A stretch of 64,000 nt of DNA, taken from NCBI RefSeq assembly GCF_016772275.1, contig NZ_CP065425.1, forward strand, positions 2,386,653-2,450,652. Reading direction: 5' to 3'. Numbering within the stretch: position 1 is the first letter of the stretch; the number at the start of each line of letters is the position of its first letter. The notes under the pieces were generated by a model. That model was not told where the DNA came from. It did no database searches and was given only the letters and a program-made list of their open reading frames with translations. Position numbers and translations under genes: made by a program. This DNA comes from Heyndrickxia vini. Its GTDB lineage: Bacteria > Bacillota > Bacilli > Bacillales > Bacillaceae_C. Positions 56,214-64,000 of the stretch are shown here, piece after piece.

Positions 56214-56242
56214 AAAAAGACGCACCAGCCAGTGCGTCTTTT
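56214..56242 (-). terminator. Terminator of the yitT-like gene
   Basis: AAAAGACGCAC-cagcca-GTGCGTCTTTT, perfect 11-base stem. Confidence 0.88.
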
Positions 56243-56246
56243 CCCA

Positions 56247-57134
56247 TTAATGAATATTTTTTTTCTTAAAATTGCCTCCTCGAACCTCGGCTATATCACC
56301 TACAGCGAGAAAAGCACGTTCATCAATTTCTTCTAAAATAGTATTTAACTTAGCTTCCTCTAAACGGTTTATAATACAAAAGATCACTTTCTTTTCGTCT
56401 TCTGTATATGCCCCTTGACCATTTAAATACGTAACACCCCGTCCTAATCGAGCAAGTATTGCTTCCCCTACTTCCTTATGTTTATCCGTAATAATCCAAA
56501 TCGATTTAGATTCATCAAATCCTTTAACTACGGTATCTATTGTTTTTGTAGCTATTACATATGCAATAATCGAGTACATAGAACGATCCCATGAAAAAAC
56601 AAACCCTGCTATACCGAGAATAAAAACGTTAATAATCATAATAATTTCGCCTACGGAAAAGGGTAATCTTTTATTAAATAAAATAGCAAGTATTTCCGTC
56701 CCATCTAATGCTCCACCATAACGAATAACAATTCCTACTCCTGCACCGACGACAATTCCGCCAAAGATTGTAGCTAAAAATATATTCTCAGTAAAAGCCG
56801 GTACCGGATGAAATAACGCTGTAAATATAGATAAGATGATAATCCCGAAAAGTGTGGAAATGGCAAAAGTTTTTCCAATTTGTTTTTTCCCAATAAAAAA
56901 GAATGGTAGGTTTAAGACGAAGATAAAAAGCCCGAGTGGTAAGGTGGTAATGTGAGAAAGCATAATCGATATACCTGTTATACCGCCATCAATGACACTG
57001 TTAGGAACTAAAAAGATTTCCAAGCCAACTGCCATTAATACTGCACCGATACAAATAGCAATTGCTCTTTTTAAAATTTTCAGTTTAGTCATTGGTTTAT
57101 GTACTTGTTTTTGTTCAACTTGCTGATACTCCAT
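56247..57134 (-). CDS. YitT family membrane protein (DUF2179 C-terminus)
   Basis: 295 residues. Five to six membrane helices in residues 20-195 include the family hallmark VPNSVIDGGITGISIMLSH and the repeat-like RYGGALDGTEILAILFNKR. The C-terminal 90 residues form the soluble DUF2179 domain (KSIWIITDKHKEVGEAILARLGRGVTYLNGQGAY). Several paralogues occur per Bacillus genome and their function is not settled. The start ATG lies eight bases after GGAGCG. It is a single gene. Confidence 0.88.
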   Translation of the reverse strand: MEYQQVEQKQVHKPMTKLKILKRAIAICIGAVLMAVGLEIFLVPNSVIDGGITGISIMLSHITTLPLGLFIFVLNLPFFFIGKKQIGKTFAISTLFGIIILSIFTALFHPVPAFTENIFLATIFGGIVVGAGVGIVIRYGGALDGTEILAILFNKRLPFSVGEIIMIINVFILGIAGFVFSWDRSMYSIIAYVIATKTIDTVVKGFDESKSIWIITDKHKEVGEAILARLGRGVTYLNGQGAYTEDEKKVIFCIINRLEEAKLNTILEEIDERAFLAVGDIAEVRGGNFKKKNIH

Positions 57135-57211
57135 GCATTTCGCTCCTTTTTATCATATATATAAATTATAGCAAAAGATTTGGTTGAAGGAAAAAGATTA
57201 GCTTAAAAAAG

Positions 57212-57239
57212 TTGCCATTTTAAGAGAATCATGTATAAT
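57212..57239 (+). promoter_or_regulatory. Promoter of the guanidine riboswitch/ykkCD unit
   Basis: TTGCCA (57212-57217), a 16-base spacer and TATAAT (57234-57239), a few bases upstream of the riboswitch. Confidence 0.7.
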
Positions 57240-57253
57240 GAAATTAATTAAAC

Positions 57254-57383
57254 ATTGAAAAGGTTTTCTAGGGTTCCGCGTTTTATGACGGTCTGGTCCG
57301 AGAGAAAGCCCACAGCTACTTGCTGTGTCACGGAAGGATAAAAGCCTGGGAGATGTATCTAATCTCTTTTGGCTTTTTTTATT
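57254..57383 (+). promoter_or_regulatory. Guanidine-I (ykkC-type) riboswitch with terminator
   Basis: The conserved ykkC words are all present in order: CTAGGGTTCCG (57269-57279), GGTCTGGTCCGAGAG (57290-57304), CACGGAAGGATAAAAGCC (57330-57346) and GGGAGA. An overlapping hairpin, AAAAGCC...GGCTTTTTTT (57340-57380), is a terminator that ligand-bound RNA would prevent. Guanidinium thus turns on the exporter genes immediately downstream. Confidence 0.95.
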
Positions 57384-57429
57384 TTGCCTTTTTTTATATT
57401 TTTCAATCATTTATAAAGGAGGATTTCAA

Positions 57430-57771
57430 ATGAACGCACATTGGAGTAAAGTTTTCATCGGTGCTATTTTTGAAGTGGTTTGGGTAATGGGGTTGAAGCA
57501 TGCCGATACTTTTTTAACATGGTCAGGAACGATAATTGCTATTATTTTAAGTTTTTATTTAATGATCATGGCAGGAAAACATCTGCCTGTAGGTACTGTT
57601 TACGCTGTTTTTGTTGGATTAGGAACAGCTGGAACGGTTATCTCTGAGATCATTTTTTTCCACGAAGCTTTTAAACTATCAAAGCTCCTTTTAATCGCTC
57701 TTTTACTTATTGGTGTAATTGGTTTAAAAATCTTTTCCAGTGATACAACACAAGACAGGGGGAATAGTTAA
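57430..57771 (+). CDS. ykkC: Small multidrug resistance guanidinium exporter subunit (YkkC)
   Basis: SMR protein of 113 residues with four membrane helices. The essential Glu is in [18 protein letters not shown] near residue 13, and the helix-3 motif [19 protein letters not shown] follows. As half of a heterodimer it pumps guanidinium out against protons; SMR proteins under a guanidine-I riboswitch (Gdx type) have this role. AAGGAGG precedes the ATG. It shares one base with ykkD. Confidence 0.93.
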   Translation: MNAHWSKVFIGAIFEVVWVMGLKHADTFLTWSGTIIAIILSFYLMIMAGKHLPVGTVYAVFVGLGTAGTVISEIIFFHEAFKLSKLLLIALLLIGVIGLKIFSSDTTQDRGNS

Positions 57772-58085
57772 TGGCGTGGATTTATTTAATTCTAGCCGGT
57801 ATTTTTGAAATGTTCGGTGTAATGTTTATTAACAAATTGCATAAAGACCGAAACGTTTTCTCCTTTTTCTTACTCTTTATCGGTTTCGCGGGAAGTTTTC
57901 TTTTTTTATCACTTGCAATGCAAACTTTACCAATGGGTACTGCTTACGCCATATGGACAGGAATTGGTGCATCTGGCGGAGCCATTTTAGGGATGATTTT
58001 CTACGGCGAACAAAAAGATTGGAAAAGGATTGTCTGTATAACATTAGTTGTTAGTGCTGCAGTTGGGCTGAAGTTAGTTTCCTAA
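57771..58085 (+). CDS. ykkD: Small multidrug resistance guanidinium exporter subunit (YkkD)
   Basis: Partner SMR protein of 104 residues with four helices: ILAGIFEMFGVMFINKL with the essential Glu near residue 13, and LPMGTAYAIWTGIGASGGAILG in helix 3. It overlaps ykkC by one base, so the two subunits are made in equal amounts. The pair is oriented in opposite directions in the membrane in the known B. subtilis model. The transcript ends at the hairpin at 58116-58151. Confidence 0.93.
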   Translation: MAWIYLILAGIFEMFGVMFINKLHKDRNVFSFFLLFIGFAGSFLFLSLAMQTLPMGTAYAIWTGIGASGGAILGMIFYGEQKDWKRIVCITLVVSAAVGLKLVS

Positions 58086-58115
58086 ACCTGATTGTTTTTA
58101 CACTCCTAAACCATT

Positions 58116-58151
58116 GAAAGAAGCTGACAGTTATGTCAGCTTCTTGTCTTT
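58116..58151. terminator. Bidirectional terminator of ykkCD and the 52-residue gene
   Basis: AAGAAGCTGACA-gtta-TGTCAGCTTCTT, perfect 12-base stem, overlapping the end of the minus-strand gene. Confidence 0.9.
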
Positions 58152-58289
58152 TTGTAATTGTTCAATCACTTTGTTTCGCTCCCCACCATCTGAAAGCTCC
58201 TCGGAAAATTCATGTTTCTCGTCTTCATTTAATGATTTGTTAGGAGTCAGATTATTATTTGGAGCTGCTTCCTCATTCCACTTTCCCAT
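58131..58289 (-). CDS. Small hydrophilic protein, unknown
   Basis: 52 residues, strongly charged and probably unfolded, beginning MGKWNEEAAPNNNLTPNKSLNEDE and ending KVIEQLQKDKKLT. The ribosome site AAGGGTGAT precedes the ATG at 58289; the in-frame start at 58313 has none. I do not recognise a characterised family. Similar short acidic proteins are common in bacilli. Its end overlaps the terminator it shares with ykkCD. Confidence 0.55.
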   Translation of the reverse strand: MGKWNEEAAPNNNLTPNKSLNEDEKHEFSEELSDGGERNKVIEQLQKDKKLT

Positions 58290-58348
58290 AACATCACCCT
58301 TTCTAGAATACAAGGGTTAGTATGTGTATTCAGCTTTTCATCATTCAT

Positions 58349-58531
58349 TTAACTACTTTTTTCTTTGTCTTTTCGATTTCTTTCCTTAATTCCATCTGTA
58401 AATTCAACAAATTTATATAATAAATAAAAGGGCCAAATTAATATGAGGATGATCCTGAACCAAATGTTCTTATTTGATACGAAGAACATAATTATTACTC
58501 CAAATAATAAATAACAAAAGAGCTCAAGCAC
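58349..58531 (-). CDS. Small membrane protein, unknown
   Basis: About 60 residues with two hydrophobic helices (FCYLLFGVIIMFFVS and FRIILILIWPFYLLYKFV) and a charged tail KERNRKDKEKSS. GTG at 58531 has AAAGGGG at a good distance; an ATG at 58549 has a weaker site. No family recognised. It stands alone between the charged small protein and the polysaccharide cluster. Confidence 0.5.
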   Translation of the reverse strand: MLELFCYLLFGVIIMFFVSNKNIWFRIILILIWPFYLLYKFVEFTDGIKERNRKDKEKSS

Positions 58532-58645
58532 AATTATTCCCCTTTCCATTAATTTTTTTCCCTCTCGTTCCTACATTTTATCCAATCATAACTTGTCCCG
58601 TTCGCCTTTTGGATTAATTATAAAAAAAAGTGTATACATAATTAC

Positions 58646-58694
58646 GACTGTATACGAACTCGATGAAAATAGAGTCTGCATACAGTCTTTTCTA
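58646..58694. terminator. Terminator at the end of the polysaccharide cluster
   Basis: GACTGTAT-xx-GAACTC pairs with GAGTCTGC-ATACAGTC with mismatches; T-rich on both far sides. Confidence 0.65.
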
Positions 58695-58706
58695 TTAAAA
58701 ATATAA

Positions 58707-59714
58707 TCATTGTATAATTTCTGTTTTCCTAAAGGTATCGATGATTATTGCAGATGCTTCTGCCATATTATAGCTTTTCATCCCGTAGTTTCTTTTCATG
58801 CGTGAGAAGTGAGTAAGTATTTTTGAAAGAAATTGTAGGTTTTCTTCCAGGTTCACCCCAAAATTATGTGGATGCCACCATAAATGATACATTTTATTTT
58901 GTTTGGCGGCTTTTGTTATGCTGTTATTTATCCTTTTTAAACGCAACTTTTCTAACATTTTAAGTTTCGGGTTATAAGGACGGAGAAATCTGCTAGATGG
59001 AAGATTAACGATTGGTTCGGTATCCAAGGTGTCGAGGGAATAAATATGATGTCCGGTTATATTTACATACGAATCTACCAATCTAAGAATACGTTTATAC
59101 GTATATTGGGATTCGATGAAAGGGCTAGCGTTATAGATAGGAAAAACTTCATTTCCTCGATACGACGTTAGTCCATTTTCACGGCAAATCGTTAAATAAT
59201 CTTGATTCACTTGATTACGTGGAAAGGCAATCGATTTTATGTTTATTTTCTTTTCATTCCCAATTTCTATCGCCTTCTTTACATCGGCAGCAAATTCTCC
59301 GGCGGTTTGACCTGCCTCCAAACAATAGTAATGCGAAAAGGTATGGGTGCCAATTTCTTGATGAGGCACCAGTAATATTTGCTCGATTAAGGAATGCGCA
59401 TAATGAAATGGGTCTTCTTTCTCTGACTCACCTATTTTATTGATTAAACGATATCCCGAAAATGTTGAATTTTCGTAGTTTGGTTTCAACAATGGCTGGC
59501 TACTCAATAATTGTGATTTGGTTTCAAAGAATAGTTTTCCAACTGTGGCCCAAGTTGCGTGAATTTCATGCTCCTGAAAAAGTTTAAGCATTTCCGGAAC
59601 AGCTTGGCGTACTCCGAGCAGATTATCCTGATATTGCTCAAGGCTCATTACATCCTGAACACCCCAATATAGTTCAAAATCAAGTGAGATAATCAATGTT
59701 CCGTGGTCTATCAA
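58707..59714 (-). CDS. Polysaccharide deacetylase family protein
   Basis: NodB-type carbohydrate esterase of about 335 residues, likely removing acetyl groups from a surface polysaccharide. The catalytic Asp-containing motif SLDFELYWG is at the N-terminus and the metal-binding HTFSHYY near residue 140, with AFPRNQVN and WWHPHNFG completing the family pattern. No signal peptide is seen, so it may act on a cytoplasmic, lipid-linked precursor. TTG at 59714 overlaps the stop of the previous gene (ATTGA) and has AGGGGTG upstream, so I prefer it to the ATG at 59750. It is the last gene of the cluster. Confidence 0.85.
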   Translation of the reverse strand: MIDHGTLIISLDFELYWGVQDVMSLEQYQDNLLGVRQAVPEMLKLFQEHEIHATWATVGKLFFETKSQLLSSQPLLKPNYENSTFSGYRLINKIGESEKEDPFHYAHSLIEQILLVPHQEIGTHTFSHYYCLEAGQTAGEFAADVKKAIEIGNEKKINIKSIAFPRNQVNQDYLTICRENGLTSYRGNEVFPIYNASPFIESQYTYKRILRLVDSYVNITGHHIYSLDTLDTEPIVNLPSSRFLRPYNPKLKMLEKLRLKRINNSITKAAKQNKMYHLWWHPHNFGVNLEENLQFLSKILTHFSRMKRNYGMKSYNMAEASAIIIDTFRKTEIIQ

Positions 59715-60490
59715 TGTTTTACACCCCTGCTTTTCTTTGACATATTCCATTGACGAACATGTAGTACCAAGTTCCCCAAGAATGTATATGATAGATAACC
59801 GGAATATTCGGTGATAATTTTCCCGCCAAATTCAAGCTTAAAATTCCGGATGTTGATATCATTTGTTAAACCACCTGAATCATAGATTTGGTAGCCTTTA
59901 CTTTTGAAGTAGAGCATATCTTCCCATTGGAGCATTCGATGAGCTTTGCTAGTTAATCTCTTAAAATTAGAGTCATTTGTTAGCCTATAATGGGAAGCCG
60001 AATAAAAAGGCATCGATCTTTTTCCATTGACTACATATACACGATAACATAATGGTTGTTGATCGATATTTTCTATTTTCGTTATAATTAATGCATTTTG
60101 ATCCCTTAAAAGTTTTAGCGTTTCTACATGAAAAGGAGTGCAGCAATAGGTATTTTTTAATTTGGCAAATTGATTGTAAAAATCCCGAAACTGCAGGATT
60201 TCTTCATTAGATGGATTAACTAAAATAAACTTTTTAAGATTGGGGTCTTTTTGGGCTTGCTTAATTTGCTTTCTTGTTGACTTAGAAATATCCATGAATA
60301 GCTCTTCAACATCCTTTGTTAAATCCTTCTGCAATGTCTCAATTGGTATTAATCCATTCATAGGGATGGTTGAATGGGTTATTCCAACAACATCGATAGA
60401 AGGATCAAATGGAAAGCTTTCCTCAGGAAAATAGATTTGTGTAATAGTAATCCCCCATATTTTTCTGGATACAGATAGCACGATAGTCAC
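59711..60490 (-). CDS. FemAB/GNAT-type acyltransferase
   Basis: 259 residues. The C-terminal 150 residues show the GNAT-like FemAB fold: LCYRVYVVNGKRSMPFYSASHYR, then QWEDMLYFKSKGYQIYDSGG and FKLEFGGKIITEYSGYL, the last being the usual FK.xFGG motif. Such proteins add amino acids or acyl groups to cell-wall or capsule precursors. It lies in a polysaccharide cluster, ten bases after another acyltransferase gene, and is coupled to the deacetylase. The exact acceptor is unknown. Confidence 0.72.
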   Translation of the reverse strand: MTIVLSVSRKIWGITITQIYFPEESFPFDPSIDVVGITHSTIPMNGLIPIETLQKDLTKDVEELFMDISKSTRKQIKQAQKDPNLKKFILVNPSNEEILQFRDFYNQFAKLKNTYCCTPFHVETLKLLRDQNALIITKIENIDQQPLCYRVYVVNGKRSMPFYSASHYRLTNDSNFKRLTSKAHRMLQWEDMLYFKSKGYQIYDSGGLTNDINIRNFKLEFGGKIITEYSGYLSYTFLGNLVLHVRQWNMSKKSRGVKH

Positions 60491-60500
60491 TCCTTTTCAT

Positions 60501-62147
60501 TTAGAAATTTCGTCTGCTGATGAATCTGAAGCCAAAAATTACTTTTTTCGTAATTTGATAAACCCTAATAAACCCTTGGTCATGAAAAGACGTTTTATCT
60601 TTACAATGGTTCGGGATAGCCACGTAAATAGACAGTAATTTATTATTTTTCTCAAACAGTGTGGAAGCAACATCTCCATCAAATGATTGCCAGTCGTATA
60701 TGTAAGCAGAATGACTTGGAAGTTGTTCAGCAACATCTACTACGTCTATTTGAAGTACCTTTTCATTAACCCAAAAATAATTAGTTATCATTCCATCCTG
60801 AATCAAGCAATAGCACTGTTGCTTTTGATATAACCTTTTGATGATTTCTTCTACATTCCCTTTAAAAATAGATGAATGTTGAATTAATTCTTTTAAGGTT
60901 ATTAGTTGGAATTTTTTCGAAACAGTTTTTTTTTCAAACAATCTACGATCGATTCGATAAATCTCCACCATATTTTTTTGAAACAGAAACCCTCCTATTG
61001 TTTTTATTGTTTTCTTAAAATAGGAGGGATTTAGATCATGTAAAAAATTTAATAACTTTCCAAGTGTATTCCTCTTAAAATGGACTAAGCTTTTATTTTT
61101 CTTTAAAAACTGAATCAGTTTATCTCTCATAGAAACATGCCAATAGCCAAACCGCGAAAGCCAGCCTTTACATGGTAATATTACTTTGCTAACTCTATCG
61201 GTGTTAGTATTCCAGTCTAATTTATATGGTTCAAAACCGATACTTAGATCAAAATTTTGAACCTGATTCCTATAACGGTTTTTTATCGTTTCTTTTAATA
61301 GCATTCTCCCGGGGCTAAACACCCCAAAATCATCATCGTGGGCTAAAATATATAATACATATCGATTTCTGCAAACAAATCCATAAAAAAAGGCAACCAG
61401 ACGGTTTTCAATAAAGAGCCCATCAATTTTTGTTTCAATTACTTTGTTATTTAAAAATGCAATGTTTTTATAAAAATCGTGCGTATGACCTTTTGAAAAA
61501 CCGCTCGTATCGATCTTCGATTTCCAGCGCTTTTCATGAAGCCGAAACATCGTTTCTAACTGGGTTTTATCCAAAGGATGAAAGGCTACATTTCCCAGCT
61601 TTTTCATTCGTTTTTCTTTTCTGTCCCCTCCATGCTTTTTCATTTTTTTCTTAATAAAGTCATCAAAATTCTCCATTTGCAAATCAATAAAAGGGGCAAT
61701 GATTTGAGATTTATGAACTGGAATATCATTATCAGTACAGTAATGAATAAATGCATTAGCCGTCCCTTTACTATCAAGAAGTCCATGTAGGATAACTACC
61801 TTTCTTCTTTCATTAATTAATTCATTCATAACTGTACGAATGGCTATCTCCTTCCACTTTTCCACTGCCACAATATCCATATAATTTGCTTGGCCGTAAC
61901 CGGCAAAGTGGATATAATTATAAAATCTTGTTCTTTTTTTTATAAAGGGAAAGATAGCAATCACTTCATCCTCATGTTCGACTAGATAAATATAGGGTTC
62001 AAAGGAATCTTGGAAATAACAAAGCCATTGACGGATCCATTCGAATTCGATAAAGGGGTTATTGTTTTGGCACATTGACAAAATGTCATTCCAAACTTCT
62101 CGATATGTCATTAACTGTTGTAAACTGGTAATCTTCTTAATATTCAT
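60501..62147 (-). CDS. GNAT acetyltransferase of the BcsL/CelD type, two-domain
   Basis: 548 residues. The first 330 residues are an Acetyltransf_6 (CelD/BcsL) domain: NPFIEFEWIRQWLCYF, FIKKRTRFYNYIHFAGYG, then GRMLLKETIKNRY and DLSIGFEPYKLDWN, the motif of this family in polysaccharide clusters. The last 180 residues (from about 370) look like a second, divergent GNAT domain without a clear motif A, which is unusual. AGGTGGG precedes the ATG. An 18-codon frame ends directly before it (TAA then ATG). Confidence 0.78.
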   Translation of the reverse strand: MNIKKITSLQQLMTYREVWNDILSMCQNNNPFIEFEWIRQWLCYFQDSFEPYIYLVEHEDEVIAIFPFIKKRTRFYNYIHFAGYGQANYMDIVAVEKWKEIAIRTVMNELINERRKVVILHGLLDSKGTANAFIHYCTDNDIPVHKSQIIAPFIDLQMENFDDFIKKKMKKHGGDRKEKRMKKLGNVAFHPLDKTQLETMFRLHEKRWKSKIDTSGFSKGHTHDFYKNIAFLNNKVIETKIDGLFIENRLVAFFYGFVCRNRYVLYILAHDDDFGVFSPGRMLLKETIKNRYRNQVQNFDLSIGFEPYKLDWNTNTDRVSKVILPCKGWLSRFGYWHVSMRDKLIQFLKKNKSLVHFKRNTLGKLLNFLHDLNPSYFKKTIKTIGGFLFQKNMVEIYRIDRRLFEKKTVSKKFQLITLKELIQHSSIFKGNVEEIIKRLYQKQQCYCLIQDGMITNYFWVNEKVLQIDVVDVAEQLPSHSAYIYDWQSFDGDVASTLFEKNNKLLSIYVAIPNHCKDKTSFHDQGFIRVYQITKKVIFGFRFISRRNF

Positions 62148-62204
62148 TTATAGCCCACCTAAGGTTAAAAGTAATCCAGTCGCTCTTGTAACTAATACTT
62201 TCAA
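62148..62204 (-). CDS. 18-residue open frame abutting the GNAT gene
   Basis: TTG start with the strong site GGGGGAAGG, then MKVLVTRATGLLLTLGGL and a TAA that touches the ATG of the next gene. The beginning resembles the Rossmann start MKVLVTGATGFLG of NAD-dependent epimerases, with the first Gly of the motif changed to Arg. It may be a decayed remnant or a leader that couples translation. Confidence 0.35.
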   Translation of the reverse strand: MKVLVTRATGLLLTLGGL

Positions 62205-62236
62205 CTTTCCTTCCCCCTATAAAAAAATCTTAGGTT

Positions 62237-63340
62237 TTATATTTTGGATACCACTTGTTGATAAAACGTAAGAGTATCATCTACCATCCTTTCTATTGTA
62301 AAATTTTCTATATAAATCATCCTGCCCGATTGTCCAAACTGTTTTCTAAGCATTGGCTGATCAATTAATTGCGTAATTTTTTCAAGCAAACCTTCCTTAT
62401 CTCCTTTTTCGATAAGAAAACCTGACTTTCCATTTTGAACCAATTCACTTACTCCTCCAACATTACTTGCAATAACAGGAAGTCCTGATCGCATTGCTTC
62501 AATAATGCTTAACGGTAAGCCCTCCCATTTTGATAGTAAAATAAAGATTTGTGAATTTGCTAAAATTTCAGGGACATCATCCCTTTTACCTAAAAAAGTT
62601 ACTCGTTCTGATAATCCCCGTTTATCCACCTCTAATTCTATATCTCTCTTTAATGGTCCTTCTCCAACAAAATGAATTTTCCACTCTTTGGTTTTTAATT
62701 TACTTAAAACCTCCACTAGTGTTTGATAGTCCTTTGGCTCCGCAAATCTAGCAACCATAATCATGTTGACAGGATTGATGTGTGGGGCTGCCAGTTTCCG
62801 TCTTTCAATATCGGGGACGCCGTTTTGGATAACCCTAATTTTCTTTTCTGCAATCACTTTATTATTAATAGCAAGTTGCCGATCATAATGAGAAACTGAA
62901 ACGATACCAGTTGAAATAAACCCTGCGAATTTTTCTAAAATGGAATATATCCATCTCTTCTTGCGGGATACACCTTCCGTAAATGCCCAGCCATGAGCTG
63001 TAAGAACGGTTGGTATTCCAAGCGACCAGCCTGCAACCCGCCCAATTAATCCAGCCTTTGATGAGTGTAGTGCCAATAAATCTGGCTTCATTGCTTTTAA
63101 AGCTCGCCTTAGTTCAATTAATGCCTTCATATCATAAATCAAATGAATTTCTCTTATAAGGTGTTTCACCCTTGTATGCGTAATTTCCTGTTGTTGTAAT
63201 TCTGGAAAGGCCGTTTCTGCACTTCCAGAAAATAATATGACGTCATGACCAATATGTTTAAGCCTTATCGCAAGATCCCTTACATGAATTTGTGCGCCAC
63301 CCGGTTCATCCATTCTTGTAATAAGTTGAACGATTTTCAA
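62237..63340 (-). CDS. Glycosyltransferase family 4
   Basis: GT-B glycosyltransferase of 367 residues for extracellular polysaccharide. The N-terminal GGAQIHVRDLA segment near residue 14, the VLTAHGWAF core, and the C-terminal donor-binding block SKWEGLPLSIIEAMRSGLPVIASNVGGVSELV (with the EGLP...E motif near residue 270) are typical of GT4. It starts at TTG with AAGGACGGTG upstream. It lies four bases after the O-antigen-ligase-like gene. Confidence 0.92.
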   Translation of the reverse strand: MKIVQLITRMDEPGGAQIHVRDLAIRLKHIGHDVILFSGSAETAFPELQQQEITHTRVKHLIREIHLIYDMKALIELRRALKAMKPDLLALHSSKAGLIGRVAGWSLGIPTVLTAHGWAFTEGVSRKKRWIYSILEKFAGFISTGIVSVSHYDRQLAINNKVIAEKKIRVIQNGVPDIERRKLAAPHINPVNMIMVARFAEPKDYQTLVEVLSKLKTKEWKIHFVGEGPLKRDIELEVDKRGLSERVTFLGKRDDVPEILANSQIFILLSKWEGLPLSIIEAMRSGLPVIASNVGGVSELVQNGKSGFLIEKGDKEGLLEKITQLIDQPMLRKQFGQSGRMIYIENFTIERMVDDTLTFYQQVVSKI

Positions 63341-63344
63341 AGTT

Positions 63345-64000
63345 TCACCGTCCTTTTATTTTAATGGGTTCTGGCATCCCTTCATTTATTTCCTCTTCCG
63401 CGCACCAAGCCAAGGCTAAAAGCAGCCAAAAGTGCCTCCAATGCAATGTATCAATAAACAAACTATTAAAGATTAAACCCACTAATGAAGCAAAAATAAT
63501 CGAATATAGTCCCCTCACTTGGTAAGAGGAGCGTAAAGTGCGTTTTAACGCTTGTAACATACTTAGAATGAAAAAGACAAAAAAGGATAGAAAGCCGATA
63601 AGTCCATTTTCTGCAAATAAGCGTGCATAAAGGCTATGGGTGGACATCTCAAGATTCTCGTCACTTTGGCCAGGACCCATTCCGATTAAATTGGAAAAAC
63701 CCGCTTCAAACGCTGCCTTTTGAGTGGAAAAACGCTCCGTATCATAGTTTTGCATGCCTAATCGTTCATTAAGTAAGTTTGCAATTAATGGTGTATTTCC
63801 TAAATAGAAAAGGAGAAAAGTTCCAGCAATTAAGCATAATAATAGTGTGATTACTCTTTTTTTTATAGGAATATTGCTAATGAAAAGAAAATAGCAGGCT
63901 GATGCCAAAACACAATTTCCCCATGCTGCTCTGGAAAAACTGAGAAAAATACCTATTAAAAAAAAGACAAAGAGACCAAAATTGAACTGCACCCCAATTG
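63345..64000 (-). CDS. O-antigen ligase/polymerase-like membrane protein (Wzy/WaaL type), N-terminus outside window
   Basis: At least 218 residues with several membrane helices; the frame is open to the window edge, so the beginning is missing. The characteristic outside loop with GMGPGQSDENLEMSTHSLYARLFAENGLIGF near residue 110 carries the HxxxLxxxxExG pattern of the Wzy_C/O-antigen-ligase family. It probably polymerises or transfers the repeat unit assembled by the following glycosyltransferase. First visible gene of the minus-strand cluster that continues upstream. Confidence 0.87.
   Translation of the reverse strand, partial: IGVQFNFGLFVFFLIGIFLSFSRAAWGNCVLASACYFLFISNIPIKKRVITLLLCLIAGTFLLFYLGNTPLIANLLNERLGMQNYDTERFSTQKAAFEAGFSNLIGMGPGQSDENLEMSTHSLYARLFAENGLIGFLSFFVFFILSMLQALKRTLRSSYQVRGLYSIIFASLVGLIFNSLFIDTLHWRHFWLLLALAWCAEEEINEGMPEPIKIKGR

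Noticed and set aside
57198-57410. Minus-strand frame of 70 codons
   Set aside because: It lies over the guanidine-I riboswitch and its terminator, which explain the conservation there.

Overview
This 64 kb window comes from the chromosome of a low-GC, endospore-forming member of the Bacillaceae. Evidence for this is the AT-rich sequence, strong AGGAGG-type ribosome sites, frequent TTG/GTG starts, and a gene order shared with Bacillus subtilis: lexA divergent from yneA-yneB-ynzC, then tkt, sirA (yneE), yneF, ccdA-ccdB-ccdC, yneK, and glnR-glnA-ynbB-spoVK-hfq-miaA. Sporulation genes (spoVK, sirA, a Spo0E-type phosphatase, a 44-residue Sda, a YjcZ peptide) confirm a spore former. I cannot name the genus. 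I see no rRNA, tRNA, CRISPR array, insertion sequence or prophage.

Region 1 (1-6.6 kb) is mixed: the start of a pabA/trpG amidotransferase gene, a DUF2512 membrane protein, a methyltransferase, a small zinc-ribbon protein, a CPBP protease, a glutamate/dicarboxylate symporter and a metallophosphoesterase. Region 2 (6.6-19.2 kb) is a complete arginine pathway on the minus strand: argC-J-B-D-carA-carB-argF from one promoter and argG-argH from a second. Both promoters carry ArgR/AhrC-type boxes, and a GC-rich intergenic repeat separates argG from argH. Region 3 (19.2-28.5 kb) holds an unusual pair (a ketosynthase-like protein and a membrane GGDEF-EAL protein), then a 740-base gap with two tandem, related small-RNA candidates, then kynB-kynA (tryptophan catabolism), a methyltransferase and a pair of peptide-type ABC permeases without partner genes.

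Region 4 (28.5-36.9 kb) carries sbcD-sbcC with a small downstream-facing neighbour gene, yneK, and the ccdABC genes for cytochrome c maturation. Region 5 (36.9-46 kb) is a heterodimeric ABC exporter, then yneF, sirA, tkt and the SOS locus, where three LexA boxes lie between yneA and lexA. sirA has two Spo0A boxes in a promoter with an over-long spacer. Region 6 (46-54 kb) has a phage-like amidase, glnR-glnA, ynbB, a TRIC channel, spoVK, hfq and miaA.

Region 7 (54-58.6 kb) contains sda, the remnant of a staphylococcal-type nuclease gene, a secreted protein of unknown function, a small WYL-domain gene with LexA-like sites, a YjcZ peptide, a YitT protein, and a guanidine-I riboswitch controlling a ykkC-ykkD exporter pair. 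Region 8 (58.7-64 kb) is the downstream end of a minus-strand surface-polysaccharide cluster: an O-antigen-ligase-type protein cut by the window edge, a GT4 glycosyltransferase, two GNAT/FemAB-type acyltransferases and a polysaccharide deacetylase.

The features that best reward a second look are the twin small RNAs at 23.1-23.5 kb, the ketosynthase/c-di-GMP pair, the WYL gene with SOS-like boxes, and the small genes that a length cut-off would miss.
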